Shown: piece after piece, positions 26,110-35,111 of the stretch
Layout of the letters: every line of letters begins with the position of its first letter
Numbering within the stretch: position 1 is the first letter of the stretch
NCBI RefSeq assembly: GCF_902703175.1
Contig: NZ_CACRYJ010000068.1
Location: forward strand, 186,001-250,000
Length of the DNA: 64,000 bases
Direction of reading: 5' to 3'
Origin: Occultella aeris
GTDB lineage: Bacteria; Actinomycetota; Actinomycetes; Actinomycetales; Beutenbergiaceae
Program-made: the position numbers and the translations under genes
Notes under the pieces: model-generated
Told to the model about the DNA's origin: nothing
The model's input: only the letters and a program-made list of their open reading frames with translations
Database searches by the model: none

Positions 26110-27257
26110 GAGTCCATCCCCCACGGTAGATGTGCGACAAGAGCAGCCCCGCCGTCGGGCCCGTCGTCCAGCCGGACCGTGCCGCCGACGGCGGTCGCCC
26201 GCTCGGTCATGCCGCGCAGGCCGTTGCCGGGCACCGGGTTTGGGCCCGGCCCGTGACCGTTGTCGGTGACGCCCAGGTCCAGGGTGCCGGGACCGACAGT
26301 GACCCGGACCCGGGCGCGGGTGGCGCCGCTGTGGCGGACCACGTTCGTGATCGCCTCCTGGATGATCCGGAAGCCGACGGCGCCGACGGCGGCGGGCACG
26401 TCGTCGAGGTCGCCGTCCACCTCCAGGGTGGTAGTGACGCCCGCCTGGGAGGCGCGGTTGATGAGCGGCGCGAGCCCGGCGAGGTCTGCCGCGGGCGCGC
26501 GAGGCGCATCCTCCCCTTCGGCGCGCAGCACCCCGATGAGCGCCCGGAGCTCGGTGAGCGCCTCCTTGGAGGCGTCCTTGATCGTGGTCAGCGCGAGCTC
26601 GACCTGCTCGGGCCGCCGATCCACCAGGTGCAGGGCGACGCCTGCCTGCACGTTGATGAGCGACATGTGGTGGGCCACCACATCGTGCAGTTCGCGGGCC
26701 ACTCGGAGCTGGTCCTCGCTCGCCCGGCGCCGCTGCGCCTCGGCGCGGGCGCGGCGCCACTCCGCCTGCCGGGCCCGGTTGAGCCGGATGAGCTCGCCGA
26801 CGCCGAGGACGATCAGGCCCCAGGCGATGGTCGCGGTGAGACCGAACCAGGAGAAGTCCTCGCCGCGCAGGCCCACCCGGATGAGCTGAACACCGAGCAG
26901 GGCGACACCGGCGGTCAGCCAGGCGAACGCGCGATGCCCGCGCACCACCGTGACGATCACGGCCGCGGCGAGCGAGAGGAGTACGGGCCCGTACGGGAAG
27001 CCGAGGGCCAGATAGCCGAGCGTGATCGCGAGGACCGCCAGCAGGACGGCCCGGGGGCGCCGGCGTGCCGCGAGGAGCGCGGCAGGGCCGGCCAGCAGCA
27101 GCAGCACCCCGAGCGGCCCGGGCCCTCTGGCGTCCGGCTGGTTGTGCCAGGCGCCGAACGTCCCGAACAGCGCGACGACGGCGATCGCCACCGGCCCGAA
27201 CACGGCCGCGCGTCGACCCCGTCGCAGTCGCGTCTGCTCGTCCCAGGCCCAGGTCAC
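26106..27257 (-). CDS. NarL-group sensor histidine kinase (HisKA_3)
   Basis: A 383-residue membrane kinase with about four to six N-terminal helices (residues ~18-160) and little extracellular sequence. The HisKA_3 box has His191 in ARELHDVVAHHMSLI; IIQEAITNVVRHSG is the N box and NGLRGMTERATAVGG the G box. Short loops suggest it senses a membrane-linked signal. It starts at GTG 27257 with TAGCGT 6 nt upstream and is translated together with the response regulator. Confidence 0.92.
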   Translation of the reverse strand: MTWAWDEQTRLRRGRRAAVFGPVAIAVVALFGTFGAWHNQPDARGPGPLGVLLLLAGPAALLAARRRPRAVLLAVLAITLGYLALGFPYGPVLLSLAAAVIVTVVRGHRAFAWLTAGVALLGVQLIRVGLRGEDFSWFGLTATIAWGLIVLGVGELIRLNRARQAEWRRARAEAQRRRASEDQLRVARELHDVVAHHMSLINVQAGVALHLVDRRPEQVELALTTIKDASKEALTELRALIGVLRAEGEDAPRAPAADLAGLAPLINRASQAGVTTTLEVDGDLDDVPAAVGAVGFRIIQEAITNVVRHSGATRARVRVTVGPGTLDLGVTDNGHGPGPNPVPGNGLRGMTERATAVGGTVRLDDGPDGGAALVAHLPWGMDS

Positions 27258-27263
27258 CAGACC

Positions 27264-27269
27264 ACGCTA
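27264..27269 (-). promoter_or_regulatory. Putative -10 element (TAGCGT) of the two-component operon
   Basis: TAGCGT ends 6 nt before the GTG of the histidine kinase gene; no ribosome-binding site lies between, which fits leaderless initiation. Confidence 0.45.
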
Positions 27270-27314
27270 GGCCGTACGGGCCCTGGCGTCGTCCGCTGCG
27301 GGGTGCAGGCGGAC

Positions 27315-27815
27315 CTACTCCCCGTGGCGTACGTCCAGTCCATCCATGAGCCGGCCGAGGAGGTCGCTGAACCGGTGGAGGTCCTCCACACCCCACTCGG
27401 TGAGCCGCGCCTGCAGCACCGCGCGCTCGCGCTGACTGACCGCGTCGTAGCGCGCCCGACCCACTTCGGAGGCCGTGACGAGGAACGCGCGGCCGTCGCT
27501 GGGATCCGCCGCCCGCTCCACCAGGCCGAGGTCCTCGAGGTGCTTGATGGTGCGGCTTGCCACGGCCTTGTCCAGCTCGAGCCGTTCCGCGATGTGCCCC
27601 TGCTGCAGGGCGCCCTCGCGGACGACGGTGCCGAGGATCCGGTATCCGAGGATGGACAGGTCCGGGTGGATCCCCAGCGCGCGGCGCCGGAACAACTGCT
27701 TGGCGTGCACGAACAGGTTGGAGAACTGGATCTCCACCTCGCGGATGGCCTCCTGCAGCTCCGGGTCGTCCGGACCCGACGCGGCTTGGGCCACATCGGA
27801 TCCGGACCGGGTCAT
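27315..27815 (-). CDS. MarR family transcriptional regulator
   Basis: A 166-residue winged-HTH protein. Conserved MarR features are the recognition region HIAERLELDKAVASRTIKHLEDLGLVER and the wing DPSDGRAFLVTASEVG. I chose the ATG at 27815, nine nt after an AGTAGG site; an ATG at 27824 is also in frame. It is the second gene after the DHA2 exporter and probably represses that operon through the TAGTTG/CAACTA dyad found in front of it, with the drug as inducer. Confidence 0.9.
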   Translation of the reverse strand: MTRSGSDVAQAASGPDDPELQEAIREVEIQFSNLFVHAKQLFRRRALGIHPDLSILGYRILGTVVREGALQQGHIAERLELDKAVASRTIKHLEDLGLVERAADPSDGRAFLVTASEVGRARYDAVSQRERAVLQARLTEWGVEDLHRFSDLLGRLMDGLDVRHGE

Positions 27816-27825
27816 GGTGGGCATC

Positions 27826-29604
27826 CTACTGAGCCGGCACGACCACGCGGGGCTGCTCGCCGGTAGCGGGTCCGTCGCCGTCCGAGGTTTCGGTTCGTAC
27901 GCCATCGCGACCGTCGCCGACGGTGGCGACCCCGGCGCTTGCCGCGGCCACGCCGACGAGTTCCGCCTCGGCCGTGCCGGCCTCGTCGAGCTCGCGCTCG
28001 TGGCGGGTCTGGTTGCTCAGCGGCAGGTTCGGCAACAGCGCCACGGCCACGATGCTCAGCAGTGCCAGGGGTGCGGCGACGAGGAACACGTGGGCGACGG
28101 CCTCACCGTAGACCGACTCGATGATCACCTTCACGGACTCGGGCAGGGAGTGCACGGCCGGAATGGTGCCCGCGGCCAACCCGTCGGCGATCGGGGTGCC
28201 CTCGTCCCCGAGGGCAGCGATCGCACCGAAGAGCTCGGTCTGGCGAGCGGTCAGAAGCTCGGTGACCTTGTCCGCCAGGACGGTGCCCAGGACCGCAATG
28301 CCGATCGTGCCACCGAGGCTGCGGAAGAAGGCGACGCCGGAGCTGGCCACGCCGATCTCCTCCGGCGGCACGGCGTTCTGCACGACCAGGACGAGGTTCT
28401 GCATCACCATGCCGACGCCGGCGCCGAGCATGAACATGTAGAGGGAGACGAGTGCGAAGTTGGTGTCATAGGCGATCGTGCTGAGCAGGAGCAGACCCGC
28501 GGTGAACAGGATCGAGCCAAGCACCATGTAGCGCTTCCAGACGCCGGTCCGGGTGATCACGGCGCCGACGACGGCGGAGAGGATCAGCATGCCGGCGGCC
28601 ATCGGGATGGTCATCAGGCCGGACTGGGTGGCGCTGGCCCCGCGAGCGAGCTGCATGTACTGGGCGAGGAACACGGACGTGCCGAACATGGCCACGCCGA
28701 CCGCGATCGAACCGAGCACCGAGAACGTGTAGGTGCGGTTCTTGAACATGGACATTGGGATGATCGGTTCGTCGGCACGCAGCTCGACGAACACCAGGGC
28801 GACGAGGGCGACGACGGCGCCACCGACCATCCAGGCCGTGGTCGCCGAGGCCCACTCGAACTGGGTGCCGGCCAGGCTGACCCAGATGAGCAGGAGCGAG
28901 ACACCGGCGGCAAGCAGCACCACGCCGAGGAAGTCGATCTTGACCGTGCGCCGCCTGATCGCGGGCAGGTGCAGCGTCTTCTGCAGCATGACGATCGCGA
29001 CGATCGCGACCGGGACGCCGACGAAGAAGTTCCAACGCCAGTTGATCGTGTCGGTGAGGAACCCGCCCAGCAGCGGTCCGCCCACGATGCCGAGGGCCAT
29101 CACACCACTGAACAGCCCCATGTACCGGCCGCGCTCACGCGGGCTCACGATGTCCGCCATGACGATCTGGGTCAGGGCCGCCAGGCCGCCGGCGCCGAGG
29201 CCCTGGATCACGCGCATGCCGATCAGCATCGACGTGTCCTGGGAGAACCCCGCGGCCGCGGAGGCCACCACGAAGATGACGAGCGCGAGCTGCAGGAGGA
29301 ACTTGCGGTTGAACAGGTCGGCGAGCTTTCCCCAGATCGGGGTCGAGACGGTGGTCGCGAGCAGGGTCGCCGTGATCACCCAGGTGTAGGACGTCTGGGA
29401 GCCGCCGAGGTCCGAGACGATGACCGGCAGGGACGTGCCCACAACGGTGCTGGCGAGCATGGAGACGAACATCGCCAGGAGCAGGCCGGTGAGGGCCTGG
29501 AGTACCTCGGCGTGCGTCATCCGGGCGGGGGATTCGTTGGAGGGTGGTGCGGCTGTGACGGTGTCGGCTGGCCGGCCGGCACTGCTTGCGGTGTTGGTGC
29601 TCAC
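27826..29604 (-). CDS. DHA2 family MFS multidrug exporter (14 TM)
   Basis: A 592-residue protein with 14 membrane segments and a long hydrophilic C-terminal tail. TM1 region VSMLASTVVGTSLPVIVSDLG, motif A GKLADLFNRKFLL and motif C-like GLFSGVMALGIVGGPLLGG place it in the EmrB/QacA family. It exports drugs or toxic metabolites in exchange for protons. The gene starts with GTG at 29604 after AGGAG and is followed by the marR gene after about 10 bp. The promoter region has a canonical sigma-A-like promoter inside MarR-type dyads. Confidence 0.93.
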   Translation of the reverse strand: MSTNTASSAGRPADTVTAAPPSNESPARMTHAEVLQALTGLLLAMFVSMLASTVVGTSLPVIVSDLGGSQTSYTWVITATLLATTVSTPIWGKLADLFNRKFLLQLALVIFVVASAAAGFSQDTSMLIGMRVIQGLGAGGLAALTQIVMADIVSPRERGRYMGLFSGVMALGIVGGPLLGGFLTDTINWRWNFFVGVPVAIVAIVMLQKTLHLPAIRRRTVKIDFLGVVLLAAGVSLLLIWVSLAGTQFEWASATTAWMVGGAVVALVALVFVELRADEPIIPMSMFKNRTYTFSVLGSIAVGVAMFGTSVFLAQYMQLARGASATQSGLMTIPMAAGMLILSAVVGAVITRTGVWKRYMVLGSILFTAGLLLLSTIAYDTNFALVSLYMFMLGAGVGMVMQNLVLVVQNAVPPEEIGVASSGVAFFRSLGGTIGIAVLGTVLADKVTELLTARQTELFGAIAALGDEGTPIADGLAAGTIPAVHSLPESVKVIIESVYGEAVAHVFLVAAPLALLSIVAVALLPNLPLSNQTRHERELDEAGTAEAELVGVAAASAGVATVGDGRDGVRTETSDGDGPATGEQPRVVVPAQ

Positions 29605-29631
29605 GCGAGCGTGCTCCTAACGACGAAGAAT

Positions 29632-29680
29632 TAGTTGATCGACAGCAACTATACGCTGATGGTTGAGGTCCATCAACTAA
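29632..29680 (-). promoter_or_regulatory. MFS-marR promoter with MarR-type operator dyads
   Basis: On the minus strand TTGATG (29671-29676) and TATAGT (29648-29653) are separated by exactly 17 bp, a good sigma-A type promoter. TAGTTG (29632-29637) and CAACTA (29646-29651) form a perfect inverted repeat over the -10, and GTTGA/TCAAC (29662-29666 and 29673-29677) a second one over the -35. An outer 9-bp pair TTAGTTGAT/ATCAACTAA spans the whole region. This is the arrangement expected for repression by the co-operonic MarR protein. The stretch is conspicuously AT-rich for this genome. Confidence 0.8.
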
Positions 29681-29818
29681 ATTCTGTGAGACGCATGTCA
29701 CGTCCGGTAGGGGCGAGGTTCACGCGCTGTCCGTGCGAACTTCATCCCACCTGGATACCGTCACCGGAACGCCGGGCCGTGGGGGCCGCCGTCGCTGAAG
29801 GGCTGGAGGGGACGTCTG

Positions 29819-32182
29819 ATGGGTCTGATGATCACGAACGAGGATGCCGCCGGGTGGGCGCAGGCCACCTGGCCGCTCGGGGCCGAGTGGGACGAGGCCA
29901 CCGGCACCGCCTCGTTCGCCGTCCATGCACCTCTCGCCAGCCGGGTGCTCCTGGAGTTCTATCCCGATGCGGTCGGCGCGGACGCAGCCGCCGACGCGGT
30001 GATGGCTCGCGGCGCGGACGGTGTCTGGCGGGCAAGGATCGGCGGCCTCGAACCGGGAGTGCTCTACGCGTTCCGGGTCTGGGGACCGGGCTGGGACGTG
30101 GCGCCGGAGTGGACCCGCGGGGACAGCGGCGCCGGATTCAGCGCAGACTTCGACGAGGTCGGGAACCGGTTCAATCCGAACAAGGTGGTGTTCGACCCGT
30201 ACGCGCGGGAGATCAGCCACAACCTGTCGCACCCCGCGCTCGCCGGCCCCCAGGGCGCCGCGGAGGTCCTCGGCACCGGCGGCGAGATCGTGCGGGGCAG
30301 GCCGCGACGCGAGCTCGACTCGGGCCGATGGGCGCCGAAGTCCGTCCTCGTCCACGACCAGACGCCCACCGGCGTGCGACCCCGGCGGCGCGCCGAGGAC
30401 GCCGTGATCTGCGAGGCGCACGTACGCACGTCCACGGCGCACCCATCGGCAGGCGCCCTGCGGGAGACCCTGGCTGGCGTGCCCGGGTTCGAGGACGTGG
30501 TGGACATCCCCGAAGAACTCCGCGGCACCTACGCGGGGCTGGGTCTGCTCGCGCCGTACCTGCGCGCTGCCGGATTCACCACCGTGGAGCTGCTGCCCGT
30601 GCACGCGTCGGACACCACGGCCGTGCCGGGTGACGCGGGCACCTCGAACTACTGGGGCTACCAGACCCTCGCCTTCTTCGCGCCGAACCGGGACTACGCG
30701 CACGACCAGCGGCCCGGGGGTCCGACGCACGAGTTCAAGGCGATGGTCCGGGCGTTCCACGACCACGGACTCGAGGTGTACCTCGACGTGGTCTACAACC
30801 ACACCGGTGAGGGTGGGCACTGGGCCGGCGACCTGCACACCACCGGGTTCACCTCCCTCGGCCACTTCGCGACCGCCGAGTACTACTCGATGACGGACGA
30901 GCATCGCCTGATCGACGGCGCGACCGGCACCTCGAACCAGATGAACCACTCCTCGCCGGCGAGTCAGGCCCTCGTCCTGGACTCGTTGCGGTACTGGGTC
31001 GACGAGATGGACGTGGACGGTTTCCGGTTCGACCTCGCCACCGTGCTCGGCCGGACCCCGAGCGCCTTCGGGCGTGAGGACTGGCAGGCTCAGCGCCGGT
31101 TCCTCACCGAGCACCCGCTGCTGGTCCAGATAGCGGAGTTCGCCCGGCGCCGGCACATCGAGGTGATCGCGGAGGCGTGGGACCTGTGGGGCTACGAGGT
31201 GGGCAACTTCCCGCCGGGCTGGGGTGAGTGGAACGGGCGCTACCGGGACACCATGCGCGGGTATCTCAAGGGTGATGGCAACGTCGCCGAGTTCATGCGC
31301 ACGTTCAACGGCGACCACCGCCACTTCGCCGACCAGGGCGGCGCGCAGCGCTCCATCAACTTCATCACGGCGCACGACGGGTTCACCCTGATGGACCTGG
31401 TGAGCTACCCGGCCAAGGTCAACGACTCCCCGCCACCGTTCGGACCGTCGGACGGCGGCAGCGACGACAACAAGTCCTGGGACTCCGGCGGTGACCACGC
31501 GCTGCGCCGCGCCCGGTTGCGCAACTTCTGGGCGATCCTGTTCCTCTCCCGCGGCGTGCCGATGACGGTCTCCGGCGACGAGTTCGGACGCACCCAGAAC
31601 GGGAACAACAACCCGTGGAGCCTGAACTCCATCGGGATCTGGAGCAACTACGGGATGCTGGCCACGAATGCCCCGCACCGGATCGGCGTCGACCCGGCCC
31701 GACCCGAGATCGCCTACCACGACAACTTCGGAGCGGCCGCGACGCCGTCGGACATCAACCCGTACTTCCGGTTCGCGGTCGCGCTCGCGCGGCTGCGCGC
31801 GGCCGAGCCCTCGCTGCGGCAGGCGCGCTACGGGGACCTGGACCACGATGACGACGACGTCTCGTACTTCTTCGCCCGGCCGGACGGTTCCGACGGTCCC
31901 GGCGAGGGCGAACGTGCCGTGCGGGTGCACATCGACGGCTCCGGCGTGGGCGGGCACGACTATCTGGTCCTGGTGAACATGTCGACGGCGGAGGTCGGGT
32001 TTGCGGTCCCGGATTGTCCGCGCGGCGCCAGCTGGCGACGGATCATCGACACCGCACCGTGGGCGGAGCCGGAGTTCAACGTGTGGCTCGACGAGGCGGG
32101 TGCGCCCACCGCCACGGCGGCCGATGTGGTCGGCGGCTACGCGGTGGCGCCCTGGAGCGTCACGGTGCTGAGGGAGGGCTGA
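29819..32182 (+). CDS. glgX: Glycogen debranching enzyme GlgX (GH13_11 isoamylase)
   Basis: A 787-residue cytosolic enzyme with an N-terminal CBM48-like domain (residues ~10-110) and the GH13 barrel. Conserved regions: DVVYNHT, GFRFDLA with nucleophile Asp405, IAEAWD with acid/base Glu452, and FITAHDG with Asp520. It hydrolyses alpha-1,6 branches of glycogen or limit dextrin. It is slightly longer than E. coli GlgX. GGAGGGGA is the ribosome-binding site. It is divergent from the MFS-marR operon; no other glycogen genes are next to it, although a short GH13 enzyme lies at 49 kb. Confidence 0.93.
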   Translation: MGLMITNEDAAGWAQATWPLGAEWDEATGTASFAVHAPLASRVLLEFYPDAVGADAAADAVMARGADGVWRARIGGLEPGVLYAFRVWGPGWDVAPEWTRGDSGAGFSADFDEVGNRFNPNKVVFDPYAREISHNLSHPALAGPQGAAEVLGTGGEIVRGRPRRELDSGRWAPKSVLVHDQTPTGVRPRRRAEDAVICEAHVRTSTAHPSAGALRETLAGVPGFEDVVDIPEELRGTYAGLGLLAPYLRAAGFTTVELLPVHASDTTAVPGDAGTSNYWGYQTLAFFAPNRDYAHDQRPGGPTHEFKAMVRAFHDHGLEVYLDVVYNHTGEGGHWAGDLHTTGFTSLGHFATAEYYSMTDEHRLIDGATGTSNQMNHSSPASQALVLDSLRYWVDEMDVDGFRFDLATVLGRTPSAFGREDWQAQRRFLTEHPLLVQIAEFARRRHIEVIAEAWDLWGYEVGNFPPGWGEWNGRYRDTMRGYLKGDGNVAEFMRTFNGDHRHFADQGGAQRSINFITAHDGFTLMDLVSYPAKVNDSPPPFGPSDGGSDDNKSWDSGGDHALRRARLRNFWAILFLSRGVPMTVSGDEFGRTQNGNNNPWSLNSIGIWSNYGMLATNAPHRIGVDPARPEIAYHDNFGAAATPSDINPYFRFAVALARLRAAEPSLRQARYGDLDHDDDDVSYFFARPDGSDGPGEGERAVRVHIDGSGVGGHDYLVLVNMSTAEVGFAVPDCPRGASWRRIIDTAPWAEPEFNVWLDEAGAPTATAADVVGGYAVAPWSVTVLREG

Positions 32183-32325
32183 CGGACCGATCCGCCGGTC
32201 GGTCAGGGGAGTTCTGCCCGTGGACGCGCTCGCCGGTGGCCCCGATGCGGATCGTATGATCATGCGGATCTCGCCCCGACCGGAGCCGATCCGCGCCCCG
32301 GACCCGACGACCCTGTGAGGCCCCT

Positions 32326-33597
32326 GTGACGACACCAGCCGGCTGGTTCCCCGATCCGAGCGGCGCCGACCAGCTCCGGTACTGGGACGGTGCCAACTGG
32401 TCGGAGCACGTCGGTGCGAGCGGGTCGCAGCCCGGCGGGTTCGGGCAGGCGAGTGCGCCTGGCGGGTACGGGCCGGCCAGTGCTGCCCCGGGTCACACGC
32501 AGGCTGATCCGTACGGGCTGGCCACCGGCGGGCACGCCCAGACCCATGCGTACGGGCAGAACGCCGGCGGGCCGGGCGGCGCCGGACTGTCCGGCTACGC
32601 GGCAGCACCGACGGCGTACAGCGCCGACACCACGAGCGCCTACGGCGGCTCCGGCGGGTACGCCGCGCCGGGCACCCAGGCCGGTGCACCCGGTAGCGCC
32701 GGCTACTACGGCCCGGCCAGCGCGCCGCCGTCCCCGAACCAGACACCCGTCATCGTGGCGGTCGCGGTGGCCGTGGTGCTTGTGATCGCCGTGGCCGTCT
32801 TCTTCGCGTACGGCGCGCTGACGGACCGCGGCGAGCCCGGCCCGACGGCCGGCCCGACCGCCACCAGCCAACCGACCTCGGAACCGACGCCGACAGCCAC
32901 GCCGACGCCGACGCCGACGGCCGCGCCCACGCAGAGCGCTCCGGCGCCGGTGACCCTGGGCGCCACGACCGCGGGCACGCTGCCCGCGGACGGCACCTGG
33001 GACGGCGTCGTCACGATCGCTGCCGCAGGCGTGTACGCGTTCATCGGTCATGCCGAGGAGGGCATCGACCTGACGCTCACGCTGCTGGACGGGAGCGGTC
33101 AGCAGATCGCCTTCAACGACGACCCGCCCGGCAACGCCGACGTCCTGGTGTCCAACCGCCGCGATCCGCTGCTGGGCCTGTACCTGGAGCCGGGGGAGTA
33201 CACGGTCCGCCTCGAGGAGTACGGGGGCTACGCGACCGAGTTCGACTTCACCGCCGCGCTCCTGGACGTCGTCACCGAGATCCCGACCGGCGGAGCGCAC
33301 TCGATCGCCATCCCCGAGGACAACGTCTGGCTCGGCTACGTTCCGGTGTCGGCCACGGGAATGGTCACCGTCGACGTTCGCACCACCACCGACGCCGACC
33401 CGGTCCTGACCGTGATCTCCCCGGATGGCACGTATCAGGACCAGGACGACCGGGGCAGCGAGTCGGCCGCCCAGTACGGCGGGAGTCAGTGGGACCCGTA
33501 TCTCACCTTCCCGGTCGAACCCGGGGTGTACCTCGTGATGGTCTCCGACTGGACCGGAGCCGAGTCCGAGGCGAGTATCGCAGTCACGGTGGACTGA
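32326..33597 (+). CDS. DUF2510 protein with one membrane helix and pre-peptidase-like ectodomain
   Basis: A 423-residue protein starting at GTG. The N-terminal DUF2510 motif is AGWFPDPSGADQLRYWDGA; a Gly/Tyr/Ala-rich low-complexity region follows (~residues 30-140), then one membrane helix (VIVAVAVAVVLVIAVAVFFA), a Pro/Thr stalk and a C-terminal region with two similar ~110-residue beta modules. In each, DPVLTVISPDG / LTLLDGSGQQIAFNDD and DPYLTFPVEPGVYLVMV recall bacterial pre-peptidase C-terminal domains. The ectodomain probably lies outside the cell. A paralogue follows directly. Confidence 0.8.
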   Translation: MTTPAGWFPDPSGADQLRYWDGANWSEHVGASGSQPGGFGQASAPGGYGPASAAPGHTQADPYGLATGGHAQTHAYGQNAGGPGGAGLSGYAAAPTAYSADTTSAYGGSGGYAAPGTQAGAPGSAGYYGPASAPPSPNQTPVIVAVAVAVVLVIAVAVFFAYGALTDRGEPGPTAGPTATSQPTSEPTPTATPTPTPTAAPTQSAPAPVTLGATTAGTLPADGTWDGVVTIAAAGVYAFIGHAEEGIDLTLTLLDGSGQQIAFNDDPPGNADVLVSNRRDPLLGLYLEPGEYTVRLEEYGGYATEFDFTAALLDVVTEIPTGGAHSIAIPEDNVWLGYVPVSATGMVTVDVRTTTDADPVLTVISPDGTYQDQDDRGSESAAQYGGSQWDPYLTFPVEPGVYLVMVSDWTGAESEASIAVTVD

Positions 33598-33608
33598 CCC
33601 CCCCCGCA

Positions 33609-33631
33609 CCCCGCCGGATCAGACCGCGGGG
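33609..33631 (+). terminator. Hairpin after the first DUF2510 gene
   Basis: CCCCGC and GCGGGG can pair, extended by GG/CC across a bulged C, 12 bp after the stop codon. It could end or attenuate transcription between the two paralogues. Confidence 0.4.
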
Positions 33632-33761
33632 AACTGTCCTCTCGATCACCGGACGCCGGGATCGCGCGAACCATAGACTCCAGATGCCTCGGCTGCGGCC
33701 CGGCCTCCCGTCGTCGCCCTATCTCACCGGTCCCCTTGGGCCAACTGCGTTGGAGGTTTCC

Positions 33762-35087
33762 ATGAGTGCACCTGCTGGCTGGTTCCCCGATCCGGAGGGG
33801 CAGGACCGCCTCCGCTACTGGGACGGCGCCGTTTGGACCGAGAACTACGCCCCCCGGCCCGCTGGGGCGGCCCCGACCGCGGATGCGTCGGCAGCGCCGA
33901 CCGCCCCGATCACGCCTGCGCCGACCACGCCCGCCCCAGCGGTCGCAGCCGCTGCCCCGGGTGTCGCTGCCCCGGCCGTTGCGGCGCCGGCCCCCGCCGG
34001 CTACCCACAGGCGGGGCCGTACGGCGGTCCTGGCGCCGGTCCCACCGTGCCGCCCGTGCCCGGAGTCCCGTCCGGCGGCTACGGCCAGGCGAGCGCGCCG
34101 GCTGGTTACGGCCAGGCGGGCGCACCTGCCGGCTATGGCCAGGCCGGAGGATACGGGCAACCCGGCGGCCCGGGTGCCTACGGCGGTGGCTACGGTCAGA
34201 GCGGCGGGCCGCAGAAGAAGAACACCGGTCTGATCGTCGCTCTCGTCGCCGTCCTGGTCGTGGTCCTCGGGGTGGGCGGCTACTTCGGGTTCCGCGCCCT
34301 CAACCCGGGCGATCCCGAGCCGACCGCAGGACCCGGGCCGACCAGCGCGCCGACCGACGCCCCGACGGACGCCCCGACCGAACCCGTCGAGGGCCCCACC
34401 GACGCTCCCACCGGCGATATGCCGGAGATGGTCGAGACGCTCGCACTGGGCACGGCACTGCCCGGCTCCTTCGCGGCGCACGGGAGTTGGGGGGCCCTGC
34501 TCCCGATCACCACGCCGGGCGTCTACCTCCTCCATGGGCTCGCCGACGGTGCCGAGGACCTGGAGCTGACGTTGTACGACGAGGGACTCAATGCGATCTC
34601 CTTCATCGATGACATCCCGCAGGGTGCCGACGTCCTCCAGCCCAACTCCCTGAACCCGTTGCTGCCGATCTATCTCGAGGCCGGGCAGTACGCGGTGGTG
34701 ATCACCGAGCTCGCCGGTGCCCCGGCCTCGTTCCAGGTCCTCGCCGAGGATCTCACCGCGATCCCGGAGCTACCCCAGGACACCGACGTCACGATCTCGA
34801 TGACCGCCGGGAACGTGTGGGTGAACTACGTGGTGGTCGACGCGGCCGGCACCATGACGATCGACGCCCGGACCACCAACGACGCGGATCTCCTGATGAC
34901 CGTGATCAGCCCGCTGGGTGGCTGGATCGCCAACGACGACCGGGGGCCGGACATCGCCGGGCAGGTCGGTGGCGACACCTACGACCCCTTCGTCGAGGAG
35001 GCCGTCGATCCGGGCGTCTACATCCTGATGATGTCGGAGTACTCCGACGGCGCCGGTGAGGCGGTCGTCGCTGTCGGCGTGAGCTGA
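33762..35087 (+). CDS. DUF2510 protein, paralogue of the preceding gene
   Basis: A 441-residue protein with the same plan: DUF2510 motif AGWFPDPEGQDRLRYWDGA, a Pro/Ala then Gly/Tyr-rich segment with repeated GYGQA units, a membrane helix (TGLIVALVAVLVVVLGVGGY), an Asp/Pro/Thr stalk and two pre-peptidase-like modules (LLMTVISPLGGWIANDD and DPFVEEAVDPGVYILMMSEY). The start follows TTGGAGG. Tandem duplication with divergence of the stalk sequence is evident. Function is unknown; a cell-envelope role is inferred from the topology. Confidence 0.8.
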   Translation: MSAPAGWFPDPEGQDRLRYWDGAVWTENYAPRPAGAAPTADASAAPTAPITPAPTTPAPAVAAAAPGVAAPAVAAPAPAGYPQAGPYGGPGAGPTVPPVPGVPSGGYGQASAPAGYGQAGAPAGYGQAGGYGQPGGPGAYGGGYGQSGGPQKKNTGLIVALVAVLVVVLGVGGYFGFRALNPGDPEPTAGPGPTSAPTDAPTDAPTEPVEGPTDAPTGDMPEMVETLALGTALPGSFAAHGSWGALLPITTPGVYLLHGLADGAEDLELTLYDEGLNAISFIDDIPQGADVLQPNSLNPLLPIYLEAGQYAVVITELAGAPASFQVLAEDLTAIPELPQDTDVTISMTAGNVWVNYVVVDAAGTMTIDARTTNDADLLMTVISPLGGWIANDDRGPDIAGQVGGDTYDPFVEEAVDPGVYILMMSEYSDGAGEAVVAVGVS

Positions 35088-35111
35088 CCGACGCGCCGGC
35101 CGGCGGGGTGA

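Noticed and set aside
27475-29634. A 719-codon plus-strand frame antisense to the DHA2 exporter
   Set aside because: Asp/His/Gly-rich composition with no motif, opposite a clear 14-TM protein with its own promoter.
29720-32746. A 1008-codon open frame antisense to glgX
   Set aside because: The translation has no family features and mirrors a complete GH13 enzyme; long antisense frames are expected at this GC content.
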